This document shows, one piece after another, positions 53,996 to 64,000 of a stretch of 64,000 nt of DNA. The stretch spans positions 14,755,446-14,819,445 of the forward strand of contig CM043969.1 in assembly GCA_014529385.2 (NCBI GenBank). Direction: 5' to 3'. Under the pieces are notes generated by a model that saw only the letters and a list, made by a program, of their open reading frames with translations, made no database searches and was not told the origin of the DNA. Numbering within the stretch: position 1 is the stretch's first letter; every line of letters starts with the position of its first letter. The DNA comes from Adiantum capillus-veneris (lineage: Eukaryota; Streptophyta; Polypodiopsida; Polypodiales; Pteridaceae). The position numbers and the translations under genes are program-made.

Positions 53996-54101
53996 TACGA
54001 TGCAAAAATGAACGAACGTTTTCCATGATCCTTTTGAATGAGTATCCTTTCTCAACGAGTAAAGAAATAAGATCGAACGACTGGACAACAAAAGCATTTT
54101 T
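53996..54101 (-). pseudogene. exon-like segment, unidentified host gene
   Basis: The minus strand has the acceptor TTTGTTCTAG, 106 open bases and a GTAAGT donor (53995-53990). It encodes KNAFVVQSFDLISLLVEKGY and SFKRIMENVRSFLHR. It ends with one codon base, which fits the two leading bases of the exon at 53838. An open stretch further upstream (54264-54160; LEVDIYDKCPEPEYANLNII) after a TTTTTTAG acceptor may be another exon, but its phase does not fit. Confidence 0.5.
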
Positions 54102-54296
54102 CTAGAACAAAGACGAGAAAATCTAAATAGTTGAGAGCAAATGACACCGTACTTAGCTAAAAGAGAAATGTTCGAAGAATGTGAGGCATGCGGATGATAT
54201 TTAGATTGGCATATTCCGGTTCAGGGCATTTATCATAGATATCTACTTCCAATTTCAAGGGAGTCTAAAAAATCTTGAGGTCTAAAAAGGCACAAC

Positions 54297-55668
54297 TGTA
54301 AGGTGCAGTGGAATGAATGTTGTATTTTCTCAAGATTAGTGATCTTTATTGCTCAAGGTTTCTTTTAGTTCTTAGGGAAAGAGAGAGCTTCCCGTCTTAT
54401 GGAGAGTGCTATGATCACAAACAACATGAGTGGATATTGTGCGTGCAAGTGAATGAGACTGAGAGAAGGAGAGAGAAGAGATACGACACCCGAGAGGTTG
54501 TAAAACCCTCCTCCGAAGTCCCCACTCTCATCGGCGAGAGTGGTCTACTTTGATTGCACAAAGGTGTACAATGCGAATGCAATGGACTGATGCAATGGGA
54601 CTATGCCGATGACGACGACGGTGATGACGACGACGACTTGATGGCTGAAATCTGAGATCTTCTAATCGCTGAATTTCGGGACTGTTTCGGTGGCTGAAAA
54701 TGACTGTTTCGGCTGCGTTTTTCGAGGCTAAACTTGGGGGAACATCTGCAACCAATGTGGGGGCTGATCTGCTTCTGTGTCTAAGGCTGAAACTGTGTGT
54801 ATCTGCGGTGGTTAGGGCCTGAAACCCAAAACGCTGACCTGCTGTCCTATTGCTTAGCAAAACGCTACTGCTGATCTTCTGCTACTGATGGCTGAATACC
54901 AAAACACTGATGCTTCTGCTACAGAGGGGCTGAAACCATTGTGGTTCTGATGCGGTAAAGCTGAGAATCAAAACGCTGGGCTGCCTTTTCCTTGCCAAAA
55001 ACGCTAGGGCTGTGGAGACCAAAACGCTAATAGGCTGAAATGTCTGAGTCCAAAAACGCTGGCTTGTGGGAGGTCAAAAACGCCAATGGCTGGAATGGGA
55101 AAACGCTATTGGCTAGGACTGTTGCTGGTGGTTAAACCGCCAGGAAGGGAACTTGATGGCGATGATTGCAAAGAGGGAAAACGCCAAAGATGGGAACTTG
55201 CCCGGCGAGGATGGGGATCCAAAACGCTGGGGGTGCTGGGGGGTACTGCTGAGAAGTTGCCTGTTGAGCGGGAAGCTCCTGCTGCCTCTTCTGCCAGAAA
55301 GTGCTAACTTGGGTTTGCTTATATATTAACTTAGCAAAATTGCCCTACCTACTTTTGTTGGAAAGTCGCTTAAAAATAATAGGTGAAAACAACCAAAAAT
55401 AGGAAAATAGGCTAAATGCACTGGAAAATTCCCCTAACTGATGCTAATGGATTCTGATGGGAATTCCGATGATCATGCTGTGTGCAACCGGAGGATATGC
55501 ATCTATGCTCAGTGACTGGGCATGCACGGTCTACGAATAGACCCACAAAAGTGCCAGATCGCTGCTAATCTAAACTATCATTGCTAATCTAAGCTGACTG
55601 GACTGACTGAACCCTGCTGTGGTGTAGCTTGTCCACGGACACATAGAGTTGGGATGTGTCACGTGACA
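54297..55668 (-). repeat. element H 3' LTR
   Basis: 1372 bp. It starts TGTAAGGTGCAGTGGAATG and ends TGTGTCACGTGACA on the plus strand. The part after the start matches 63320-64000 closely. AAAACGCT-type words recur many times at 54840-55240. A TATA-like ATATATAAGC is near 55325-55316. Confidence 0.92.
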
Positions 55669-56521
55669 TCCCCTCCTTTTCAAAGTGAGGTACTGGTACC
55701 GAACTGTATGGCGTCGAGGGCGATCGCCAACAGCATCCGGAATCCTAGAAGGGACTCTTCGCCGGCCCACTCTGATGTGTGGGTCGTGCGGTACTTGAAC
55801 TTCATAAAGGTTTGCAACGCTTGCTTCTTTGGGCCGCTCCGAAAGCGACTCTTCTGTGGCTCCTTTGATGCTTCAACTTCGTCTAGAGTCCTACTTCTTT
55901 CGTCTTCAAGAATCTCCATGGCTGAAAATTCCTGAAACCATCTCCAACACAAAACCATGAACATACCCATTCCATGTAAAGTGAAGGAAAAAAATCGTGT
56001 CGTCTCTAAAGACTGTGTATGCAATGTAGATGAACATAGAGACGGAGTGACAACCCGTTCATCAAACACATGCAAACAATGAGGTCGAATCTTTTCTGTT
56101 TGATCAAAATCAATCAACTATGGCAAACACAATGGAAATGCCCATGCTTGGTGCTCATACTATCATGTGATCTTTCGAAAACTGTGTCATGCCAAGGAAG
56201 AGACATGGAATGTGACTTCCTTACATACAAACCTTTCAGCTTTTCATGAACAATCCGCATACATTCGTGCTCATCCATGATAGAAACGTGCTCGACATAC
56301 AATATATCATGCCTAGGAAAAGGGATCACATAACGATGTTGACTAAAATACAAGAAACCTTCACGAACGAAACACTCGAATAATGCGTGCGTATCAATTA
56401 TGCGAACACATAATACTTCCTGTGAGGGTGCTTTTGACCAAGGCTCGAGAGCCAAGATCGGTTCGTTCTGAATGATCGAATCGTCCTGTGGGGGTTCTTT
56501 GGACCTCGACTCGAAAGCCAA
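55669..56521 (-). pseudogene. ORFX copy 3 in element H, one frameshift
   Basis: Segment 56521-56114 encodes EVLCVRIIDTHALFECFVRE and the block HGHFH. Segment 56117-55680 in the next frame carries KKQALQTFMKFKYRTTHTSE and continues WAGEESLLGFRMLLAIALDA, ending just before the polypurine tract TTTGAAAAGGAGGGGA. It matches the tandem copies along its length and extends further at the C-terminus. The frame join near 56115 is broken. Function unknown. Confidence 0.55.
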
Positions 56522-56539
56522 GATCGGTTCTCGGTTCTT

Positions 56540-56643
56540 GGTTCTTGGTGATTAAGCTTAGGACATGTTCTTTTTATGTGACCCTTAATGTGACAATGAA
56601 AACAACGACCTTCCTTAAAATAAGTGCTTTGTTCTTCCGACGT
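56540..56643 (-). pseudogene. gag: element H gag zinc knuckle, separated from gag by insertion
   Basis: The minus strand encodes CFHCHIKGHIKRTC, a canonical C-x2-C-x4-H-x4-C knuckle, preceded by EEQSTYFKEGR. Removing the inserted element together with one 4-base target copy puts this in frame with the gag text ending at 61511. Confidence 0.8.
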
Positions 56644-56811
56644 TGTGAGCGGGATGAAAACACACACAACCCCTCTATAACGATCCGACACACACTCTTG
56701 GAATGATACACACACACACTATGGGGCACCACTCAGCTTACACAACACACCTGGCCGAGACAGGGAACACACCTCTGGAGTGAGAGGAGAGAGACTATCC
56801 ACTTGCCCACT

Positions 56812-56847
<36 letters not shown>

Positions 56848-57783
56848 AAAAAACTCAGCTCAAAATAGGAGAATTTCTTATGTTTAGATACAATTGAGCT
56901 TGGGCCAACACCAATGGGGCAAATAGCTCACACAATATGGGTAAAAGATACCAGATACAATCACAAATTGGAGCAGAAGCTTCACTCATTAGGAGAAACT
57001 TACACAGTCAAAACAGCAGAAAAAGAATTAGGAATTTGGCAAAATGGACAGCGCCATCGCGTCCAGAACGGCCCAAAACCCCAGTCTACAATATCAAAGT
57101 GCTCAAATCCGACCTCGGATGAGCAGTTTACGGCCAAAACAGGCTCCAAAAACCCCAAAAACACACCTACGGCTGTTCCTCTCCACGTTTTTTCTGGTCT
57201 TCTCTCTGTTTTTTCAGTTCCCACACTTAGATTTTTTAGTTGGGCACCCTTGGCCTTTTAGATGACCTCAAACAGACCCCGAACAGGCCAAAAACTGACC
57301 TCGCAGTGCATAGTTGTCACCTTTTTGCATCATCCGCACACCTGGCACTCAGTTTTTCCTAATAATGCATCTCGCAACCACGTGAAGTGGCCCCAAAAAG
57401 TGGTCCTCATGATGACCTTTCTGCATAAGTATCACAAGAAAACACCCATGTCGTGTCCGTACTTCTCCGCGTGCAAGAATTGACCCCATTCGACGTCCCG
57501 ACGCCACTAGATGTCATCTGACGCACCTGCTTACCTCATGTCGTCGGCCAGCGGATAGCTTCCTCGAGAAGTTTTACGCGCTGCCAACTCCTCGTTATTG
57601 TAGAAAAAACACACTGGTACTGATAATAGTGAAAATCGATGCACTATGTACATGTTGTCCTACCTGCACACATGTGGGCCCCACGTAACCACCTGGCTCT
57701 GGAAAATGGGAAATCCTTTATTCGATGCACCATGCATGTGTATATACATATGCGCAATCCCTTGCTCCAAAAAACTCGTGACA
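56644..57783 (-). repeat. element I 3' LTR
   Basis: It starts TGTGAGCGGGATGAAAAC and ends AAACTCGTGACA on the plus strand. It includes a (CA)n run at 56815-56844, longer than in its partner. A G-rich tract GGGGGTGGGC lies just inside on the minus strand (57801-57790). Confidence 0.92.
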
Positions 57784-58930
57784 TAATTTGCCCACCCCCT
57801 AGCCTGCTAGAGCATTCATGCTCAGCAGCAGCACTAGTAGATGCTCTCATTCCACCTGGATCAAAAGGCCAAAGGCATATCGCCTGATTCACAAGAAGCA
57901 TCATAACACCACACCTACATTTGTCAACAATCAACCAAAATGCACCATAGGCATATCCAACTAACACATCCGCCCTGTCTGGAGTTCCAAAAGCATAAAT
58001 ATTGCATGCCACATTCAACCCAACCGATAGAGACAACTCAAGTGACTCATCACCTGGCATCTTGGCTTCACCAGCCATAGCAACAACCTGCAAATCATGC
58101 ACCCAAGTAGCTAAAAGCATTGTGTGAAGGTAAAGTTGTTGATATCCAAAGCACAAAAGTATCCCCGCAACACACATATCCCTAGCATAGGCATCCACAT
58201 AGCTGAGATTGGACTCATATATGCCAAACCCCTTCTCATGATCATAAGCATACTCATCATCACACATAACTTTATCCACATCATAATCATGGCTAGCACC
58301 ACTATCCATAGCTTCTAGCATGGGTTCATCAATCTCCAAGAATACAGATCCCTGCTCTAAACCACAATCATGCTCACAAATCGGTTCAATCACTGCACAT
58401 ACATCAAAATATGGCTTCAAAACAGACTCCACATCCAACAAATCCACAAAATGGCTCTCAACCTTGCCCTCTTCCCTAATTTCCAAGGAACTAGTATCCA
58501 CAGATACGTGCTCATCATCAATAACCTCAACCTCACACTCACACCCAGAATCACAAGGTACACAAGTAGCCAATGCATCCTCTTCAAGACTTGTCAATCC
58601 TGTATCCAAAGCATTACTCACCTCTTTAGGCTCTTCCATAAACCTGTCAACCTGCAAGACCTCTTTACGCTTCACAATAGACCTTGGGAAGAAACGAGAA
58701 ACATCATAGGATAGGCTAGTTTTCACCTGCTTACGCTTAACTTCATCTTCCATGCCAAATCCATCTTGCACATGCATACCTGTACTGATACCATGTTCCT
58801 CAAGACGCTTAAACTTCCATTCCTTGTGCTTTGCAATGCATACTGCATCTTCAAAAGACTCGGGCCTCTTCAACTCAACCTCGAACCGCAACCAAGGTGA
58901 CAAACCATCAACAAAAAAACTTTTCTTCAA
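57784..58930 (-). CDS. gag: element I gag C-terminal part with long acidic extension
   Basis: The open frame 58930-57644 (428 codons, running into the LTR) begins KKSFFVDGLSPWLRFEVELK, which matches the end of the Retrotrans_gag domain. It continues with SFEDAVCIAKHKEWKFKRLE. The next 200 residues are acidic with E/D/V/S-rich text (CECEVEVIDDEHVS). The last third is hydrophobic. No zinc knuckle, protease or RT is seen. A D-S-G-A string occurs but lacks protease context. Why such a long extension stays open is unexplained. Confidence 0.55.
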
Positions 58931-59325
58931 TGAACAAGGGGGGGTCTCATCCTTAAGAGCAACACACCAACGAGTCCATAAATCTGTAAAACCTTATACA
59001 TAGGCATCAACACCTTGACAAGAACCTTGCTTAAGAGCATTGAGCTCATTCCATACTGCATTTGCATCTTCAAAAACCTGGAAACGCTCTAAAAAAGCTT
59101 CTATAAACTTGTCAAGACTCAAACCATAAGAAGAAGCCACTACTTCTTTAGCTCCAAATCCATGAACCAAACACGGGCCTCATCTTTCAAAAGCAATCCA
59201 AATAACCTCAAAATCTTCTCCTCATCACACATATTGTTGCTTTTGCATGCCACCTCGACTTGCTCCAGGAAGTCTTCCGCATCTTCACCACTTCTTCCAT
59301 GAAATTCCGGATAAGAGAAAGCCAT
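58931..59325 (-). pseudogene. gag: element I gag N-terminal part
   Basis: 59325-59140 encodes MAFSYPEFHGRSGEDAEDFL, then EKILRLFGLLLKDEARVWF, the opening of a gypsy capsid domain. A stop and frameshifts at 59140-58935 separate it from the rest of the capsid. Confidence 0.75.
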
Positions 59326-60384
59326 GGCTACCCAAGTTTAATGCTTTGAGAACCCCTTCGAACACACGTGCAAGAACCCAAAACTTTTCACTACCCAATC
59401 CCCAGAAACTTCAATGGAGCTCAGCTTCAGATAAGGACAAACACATGCACATCAAATGAGTTTTCATAGTTGATCATCGGAATTACAACAGGCAAAGGAC
59501 ATTCCAGTATCTCCCTTAATCTTCTTGGCCCGAACATAAAGACTATTCGCTGCTGGAAAAAAATCTTCCTGGACACATGAACATTAATCTGGATTCTTTG
59601 AGTTAAATGAAAAGGAGTGAACTGAGGTCCATTTTGATAATCCATTAAAGCCAACCATGAAGCTCCCAAGAAAGCACACCTGTCTTATCCTCTGATTTTG
59701 CCAAAATTTCAGCAACATAACAACATAAATGGCTCACAAGACCAAAAAACCAGCCATCATAACTTGGAAAAATTTTGGCAGAGTTTCCTCGGAAGTAGAG
59801 CAGTGAGAACTCAAAATATAGACTGTATATGTATGCATAAACTGTCAACAATAGAACCCGAGCATCAAATAGGACTCACTAGTACATAGCCTATGGCGAG
59901 GTCACGAAAAGGATGCTCCAGCTACCTGTATCACCGAAAGGATCTCCACATTTGAGAATCCCTCAGCTCAATAAAAACCTCACACTATCGACCCTCACAC
60001 AAAGGCTAATGCAAATCGCGTATAGTCAAGTCTCAGAAATGACTATCTTCCAGACCAAGTCTCAGAAATGGCTGGGACTGCCAAATAAAACCAAATATGG
60101 CTTCACAGAGGCGTACAATGGCAATTTCCACAAGTAACGTACAATCCAACAGACAATGCGCTCAAACAGGCGCCAAGTGATGCATACCCACAACAATTGC
60201 AAGTGACACCAATGCTAGTATATCACTGTACTCCAGCTACCTGTACCTGTGTGAATCACCTGTACCTGTACCTGTCCCTGTAACCTGTAACCTGTAACCT
60301 GCAACCTCTAATCCCGAATCTCGAAGCTTGAAGCTCGAAGCAGAAGGTACTCGAAGAAGATCCTCCGTGGGGACGCCAAAAGAA
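59326..60384 (-). other. element I leader with CTGTAAC repeats and candidate primer site
   Basis: Next to the right LTR the minus strand reads TTTTGGCGTCCCCACGGAGG (60382-60363). Such a TGGCG... start is typical of a primer site, but I cannot assign the tRNA. A short repeat of CCTGTA/CCTGTAA (60236-60302) follows. No other gene is seen. Confidence 0.5.
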
Positions 60385-61509
60385 TGTGAGCGGGATGAAA
60401 ACACACACAACGCCTCTATAACAATCCGACACACACTCTTGGAATGATACACGCACACGCTATGGGGCACCACTCGGCTTACACAACACACCTGGCCAAG
60501 ACAGGGAACACACCTTTGGAGTGAGAGAAGGGAGACTATCCACTTGCCCACTCCACACACACACACACACCCAAAAAACTCAGCTCAAAATAGGAGAATT
60601 TCTTATGTTTAGATACAATTGAGCTTGGGCCAACACCAATGGGGCAAATAGCTCACACAATATGGGTAATAGATACTAGATACAATCACATATTGGAGCA
60701 GAAGCTTCGCTCATTAGGAGAAACTTACACAGCCAAAACAACAGAAAAAGAATTAGGAATTTGGCAAAATGGACAGCGCCATCGCGTCCGGAACGGCCCA
60801 AAACCCCAGTCTACAATGTCAAAGTGCTCAAATCCGACCTCGGATGAGAGTTTACGGCCAAAACAAGCTCAAAAAACCCCAAAAACACACCTGCAGCTGT
60901 TCCTCTCCACGTTTTTTCTGGTCTTCTCTCTGTTTTTTCAGTTCCCACACTTAGATTTTTTAGTTGGGCACCCTTGGCCTTTTAGATGACCTCAAACAGA
61001 CCCCGAACAGGCCAAAAACTGACCTCACAGTGCATAGTTGTCACCTTTTTGCATTATCCGCACACCTGGCACTCAGTTTTTCCTAATAATGCATCTCGCA
61101 ACCACGTGAAGTGGCCCCAAAAAGTGGTCCTCATGATGACCTTTCTACATAAGTATCACAAGAAAACACCCACGTCGTGTCCGTACTTCTCCGCGTGCAA
61201 GAGTTGACCCCATTCGACGTCCTGACACCACTAGATGCCATATGACGCACCTGCTTACCTCATGTCGTCGGCCCGCGGATAGCTTTCTCGAGAAGTTTTA
61301 CGCGCTACCAACTCCTCGTTATTGTGGAAAAACACACTGGTACTAGTAATAGTGAAAATCGATGCACTATGTACATGTTGTTGTACTACCTGCACACATG
61401 TGAGCCCCACGTAACCACCTGGCTCTGGAAAATGGGCAATCCTTTATTCGATGCACCATGCATGTGTATATACATATGCGCAATCCCTTGCTCCAAAAAA
61501 CTCCTGACA
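60385..61509 (-). repeat. element I 5' LTR
   Basis: 1125 bp. It starts TGTGAGCGGGATGAAAAC and ends AACTCCTGACA, followed by ACGT. Full-length match to 56644-57783. Confidence 0.92.
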
Positions 61510-61510
61510 A

Positions 61511-62814
61511 CGTGATGTATTCTCCTACAATTCCTTGCGCTACCTTTTCATCTGGAGTAAGCTTAGGTTTAGCAGGTGTGTTAGCCTTACCCTTAGATTC
61601 ATTGGAAGAATTCTTTGATGAGAGACTGTTGGAAGATTGGTTAGAAGAGTTATCATTCTTACCATTCTTACCGTTCTTACCGTTCTGCGGGTTCTGAGAA
61701 ATCTGCGAGGTACTTGTGGAAGTCTTGTTCTCCTTAGGCTTTCCCTTGTTGTGCTTCATCTCCTGTACGAGAGCAATCGCTACCGCCTTGTTGAGATCGA
61801 TTGGACCGAATACTTCGACATCGTACTTGATATACTCGTCCAATCCAGAGAGAAAAGCCTCTTTGCGCTCATCATCCGACATGCGCAATTGGGTACCTAT
61901 ATATATATACCGAGTTGTAAATCACGATTAGAAAAAGACATAACCAACATACTATTTTGCTTGAGAGCGCGCCAATCATCCTTCAATCGTGCGAGGTACT
62001 AAGGTGGCATTAACCGCGCCGTGAGCTTGTCTTGAAAATCAGCCCAACTAAAAGAGAGGGGCGTGAAATCGTCGGCTACCTCTAGGTGCGCGGCTAGCAG
62101 TGCCTCTTGCCATTCGTGGTACCAATTGATGGCATCACCGGCAAGGTACATAGCTGCCGTCAAAACTTTGCTATTTCCTGTCTTCTTAGTTGTCGCAAAA
62201 TAAACATTAAATTGATGCAACCAAGAATGAATAACTGTAGCATCCATCTTACCGTCATACTTACTGAAAGTAAACTTTTTTGTAACTGGATGGTTGGAAT
62301 CCGCATTGTGGCTTGAGCCACTTGACGAACTCCCACGATCTTTGGGTGGTTCAATCTTCGAGGCTAGCAATTGGAAAATAAATTCTTGATTGCAAATCTC
62401 CCTTTGAGCTTCACACTCGACGTCCCTTTCTGCTTTGCGTTCATTTCGTTCATCGCGCTCGCGTTCGAGAGCAAGTAGATTTTCTTCTTGTTGTGCGGCA
62501 AGTCTTGCGTTTCTTTCGTCGCGCTCGCGGTCCTTGGCTGCTTGGTCTGCGGCCATTCTTGCAATTCTGTCGTCGCGCTCACGGTCCTGAGCAAGGCGCT
62601 CGCGTTCTAAAGCAAGGCGCTTGTCTTCCTGTCTATCCATCATGGCCATCATCTGCTTGACCATTGCCTCCATAGGGTCTGGTGCACTTGGTGGCGTAGA
62701 TGGCGAAGGGGGAGGGTTGAAGAAATCATCTCCGGGTAGGGACGAGTCTTCGTCGCCTCTCTCATGCTCATCACCTGTATGCGAAGTATCCATTCCGCTT
62801 CGGGTGACGACCAT
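61511..62814 (-). pseudogene. gag: element H gag
   Basis: Start at 62814: MVVTRSGMDTSHTGDEHERG. A proline-rich stretch follows, then a long E/R-rich coiled coil (about residues 50-150). The capsid domain covers residues 175-271 (KFTFSKYDGKMDATVIHSWL, YLAGDAINWYHEW). A stop near 62000 and a short shifted gap follow. 61888-61511 continues with RMSDDERKEAFLSGLDEYIK and a K/S/N-rich linker (KNGKNGKNDNSSNQSS) up to the insertion of element I. MVVTRSG-type openings are known from plant gypsy Gag. Confidence 0.8.
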
Positions 62815-63319
62815 GCACTATGATCTTGGGGTCTTAAGCTCGCAAGGAACTTGGGTTCTTAAGGGTCTTGAGGTTCTTGAGGCCCTTGATTCGTGAGAAT
62901 CTTGGGTTCTTGAGGTTCTTAGAGTCTTGAGGGTCTTGGATTCTTGGGGTTCTTGAGGTTTTCTTTCGCTTGCAAATCGCGTTGAAGAAGGATCTTCTCT
63001 TCACCCGAGTTCTACCCTTTTCTGTGGGTGCACCCCTTGGCGGCCTTGCGCTCACACCAAGGTTGCTTTTCCCACCTCACGTCGATTGGCCGGCCGCTAA
63101 GTGCACGGTCCACTCTCAATGAGTGAAAAGAGACACAAGGGGAGGTTGGACAAGCCCTTCTTTCTTGGGATTCCTATCACTCTTCAACAAAACACGATTA
63201 GGAATCGCCACGCCCAAGTAAACTTGGGTTCGTGCGATCGCAACAAGCAAAAAAATTCTTCTGGTTCTTGTGGTTCTTTCCTTGAGTAATGCAGAAAACT
63301 TCCAAAGCACTGATACCAA
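62815..63319 (-). other. element H leader and primer binding site
   Basis: Next to the LTR the minus strand reads ATTGGTATCAGTGC (63319-63306), the initiator tRNA-Met site with one change. The leader carries TTCTTGAGG-type repeats (62860-62970) like those of the tandem elements. Confidence 0.7.
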
Positions 63320-64000
63320 TGTAAGGTGCAGCGGAATGAATGTTGTATTTTCTCAAGATTAGTGATCTTTATTGCTCAAGGTTCCTTTTAGTTCTAAGGG
63401 AAAGAGAGAGCTTTCCGTCTTATGGAGAGTGCTATGATCACGAACAAAGTGAGTGGATATTATGCGTGCAAGTGAATGAGACTGAGAGAAGGAGAGAGAA
63501 GAGATACGACACCCGAGAGGTTGTAAAACCCTCCTCCGAAGGCCCCACTCTCGTCGGCGAGAGTGGTCTATTTTGATTGCACAAAGGTGTACAATGCGAA
63601 TGCAATGGACTGATGCAATGGGACTATGCCGATGACGACGACGACGACGACGACTTGATGGCTGAAATCTGAGATCTTTTAATCGTTGAATTTCGGGACT
63701 GTTTCGGTGGCTGAAAATGACTGTTTTGGCTGCATTTTTCGAGGCTAAACTTGGGGGAACATCTGCAACCAATCTGGGGGCTGATCTGCTTCTGTGTCTA
63801 AGGCTGAAACTGTGTATCTGCGGTGGTTAGGGCCTGAAACCCAAAACGCTGACCTGCTGTCCTATTGCTTAGCAAAACGTTATTGCTGATCTTCTGCTAT
63901 ACTGATGGCTGAATACCAAAACGCTGATGCTTCTGCTACAAAGGGGCTGAAACCACTGTGGTTCTGATGCGGTAAAGCTGAGAATCAAAACGCTGGGCTG
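63320..64000 (-). repeat. element H 5' LTR, cut by window end
   Basis: It starts TGTAAGGTGCAGCGGAATG. It matches 54297-54985 with few changes, including the AAAACGCTG-type words. The outer end and target duplication are beyond the window. Confidence 0.92.

Larger units (their letters stand above)
56644..61509 (-). mobile_element. Ty3/gypsy-like non-autonomous element I, nested in H
   Basis: LTRs 56644-57783 (1140 bp) and 60385-61509 (1125 bp) flank 2.6 kb. ACGT stands on both outer sides (56640-56643 and 61510-61513), a 4-base target duplication. Gag-type sequence lies on the minus strand; no RT or integrase is visible. The insertion cut H's gag just before its zinc knuckle. The LTRs look about 97% alike by eye. 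Confidence 0.88.
54297..64000 (-). mobile_element. Ty3/gypsy element H (gag plus ORFX, no pol), interrupted; 5' end cut
   Basis: Minus strand: 5' LTR from 63320 to beyond the window, primer site, gag (62814-61511), then an inserted element (56644-61509), gag zinc knuckle (56643-56540), ORFX (56521-55680), polypurine tract and 3' LTR (54297-55668). It is related to the tandem array but has longer, diverged LTRs and keeps the capsid domain. Only about 1 kb lies between the knuckle and the 3' LTR, so RT and integrase are absent, not merely displaced. Confidence 0.88.

Noticed and set aside
58280-58330. D-S-G-A string in the element I frame as a protease active site
   Set aside because: It lies in a highly acidic stretch without the flanking hydrophobic strand or the I-L-G end of a retropepsin.
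45703-64000. CRISPR-like or satellite array
   Set aside because: The large direct repeats are LTRs with TG...CA ends, primer sites and polypurine tracts; no spacer-repeat pattern exists.

Overview
The window looks like a piece of a large, repeat-rich land-plant nuclear genome. Nearly all of it is retrotransposon. I see Ty1/copia and Ty3/gypsy LTR elements with plant-type primer binding sites (initiator tRNA-Met and tRNA-Asp), LINE fragments, a tRNA-derived SINE and long GA/CT/CA microsatellites. No bacterial, phage or organelle gene is present. A fern or gymnosperm is possible because of the nesting and the exons spread between repeats, but that is an inference and no taxon is proven.

Layout. 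1-4805: minus-strand copia element A, inserted in a decayed chromovirus (4806-about 7501). 7973-8640: LINE 3' end. 9995-10345: two related hairpins and a CT/AC microsatellite. 10980-13986: small non-autonomous copia element B, sitting in a poly-G tract. 13987-14531: three SINE copies among GA/GAA/GT repeats. 14533-about 17110: minus-strand LINE. 17289-36327: copia element C (direct repeat AGGGT), which carries inside its pol a 13.8-kb gypsy element G (20335-34146, direct repeat GCAGG). 36328-45144: mostly non-repeat DNA with short exon-like segments, a second LINE copy and gag scraps. 45703-53383: a tandem gypsy with three LTRs and two internal regions. 54297 to the window end: a related gypsy (H), itself interrupted by another gypsy (56644-61509).

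Points of most interest. (1) Element G carries, besides the usual protease upstream of RT, a second retropepsin-like domain with an intact DTGA motif downstream of integrase. This is followed by a tail with W-[I/V/A]-P-[K/R] repeats and a separate unrecognised 152-aa ORF. (2) The 45.7-64 kb family has Gag joined to an unknown conserved protein and no pol; its C-terminus resembles a chromodomain. (3) Between the repeats lie minus-strand exon-like segments bounded by good splice signals. Three of them (45144-43106) join in phase to a stop codon. The tandem gypsy appears to have landed in a short exon of the same gene, and copia C in another exon. I could not identify that gene.

No element here has an uninterrupted gag-pol. 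Most in-frame stops are one transition away from a sense codon, which fits decay of methylated DNA. All identity figures are counts by eye; no search was run.
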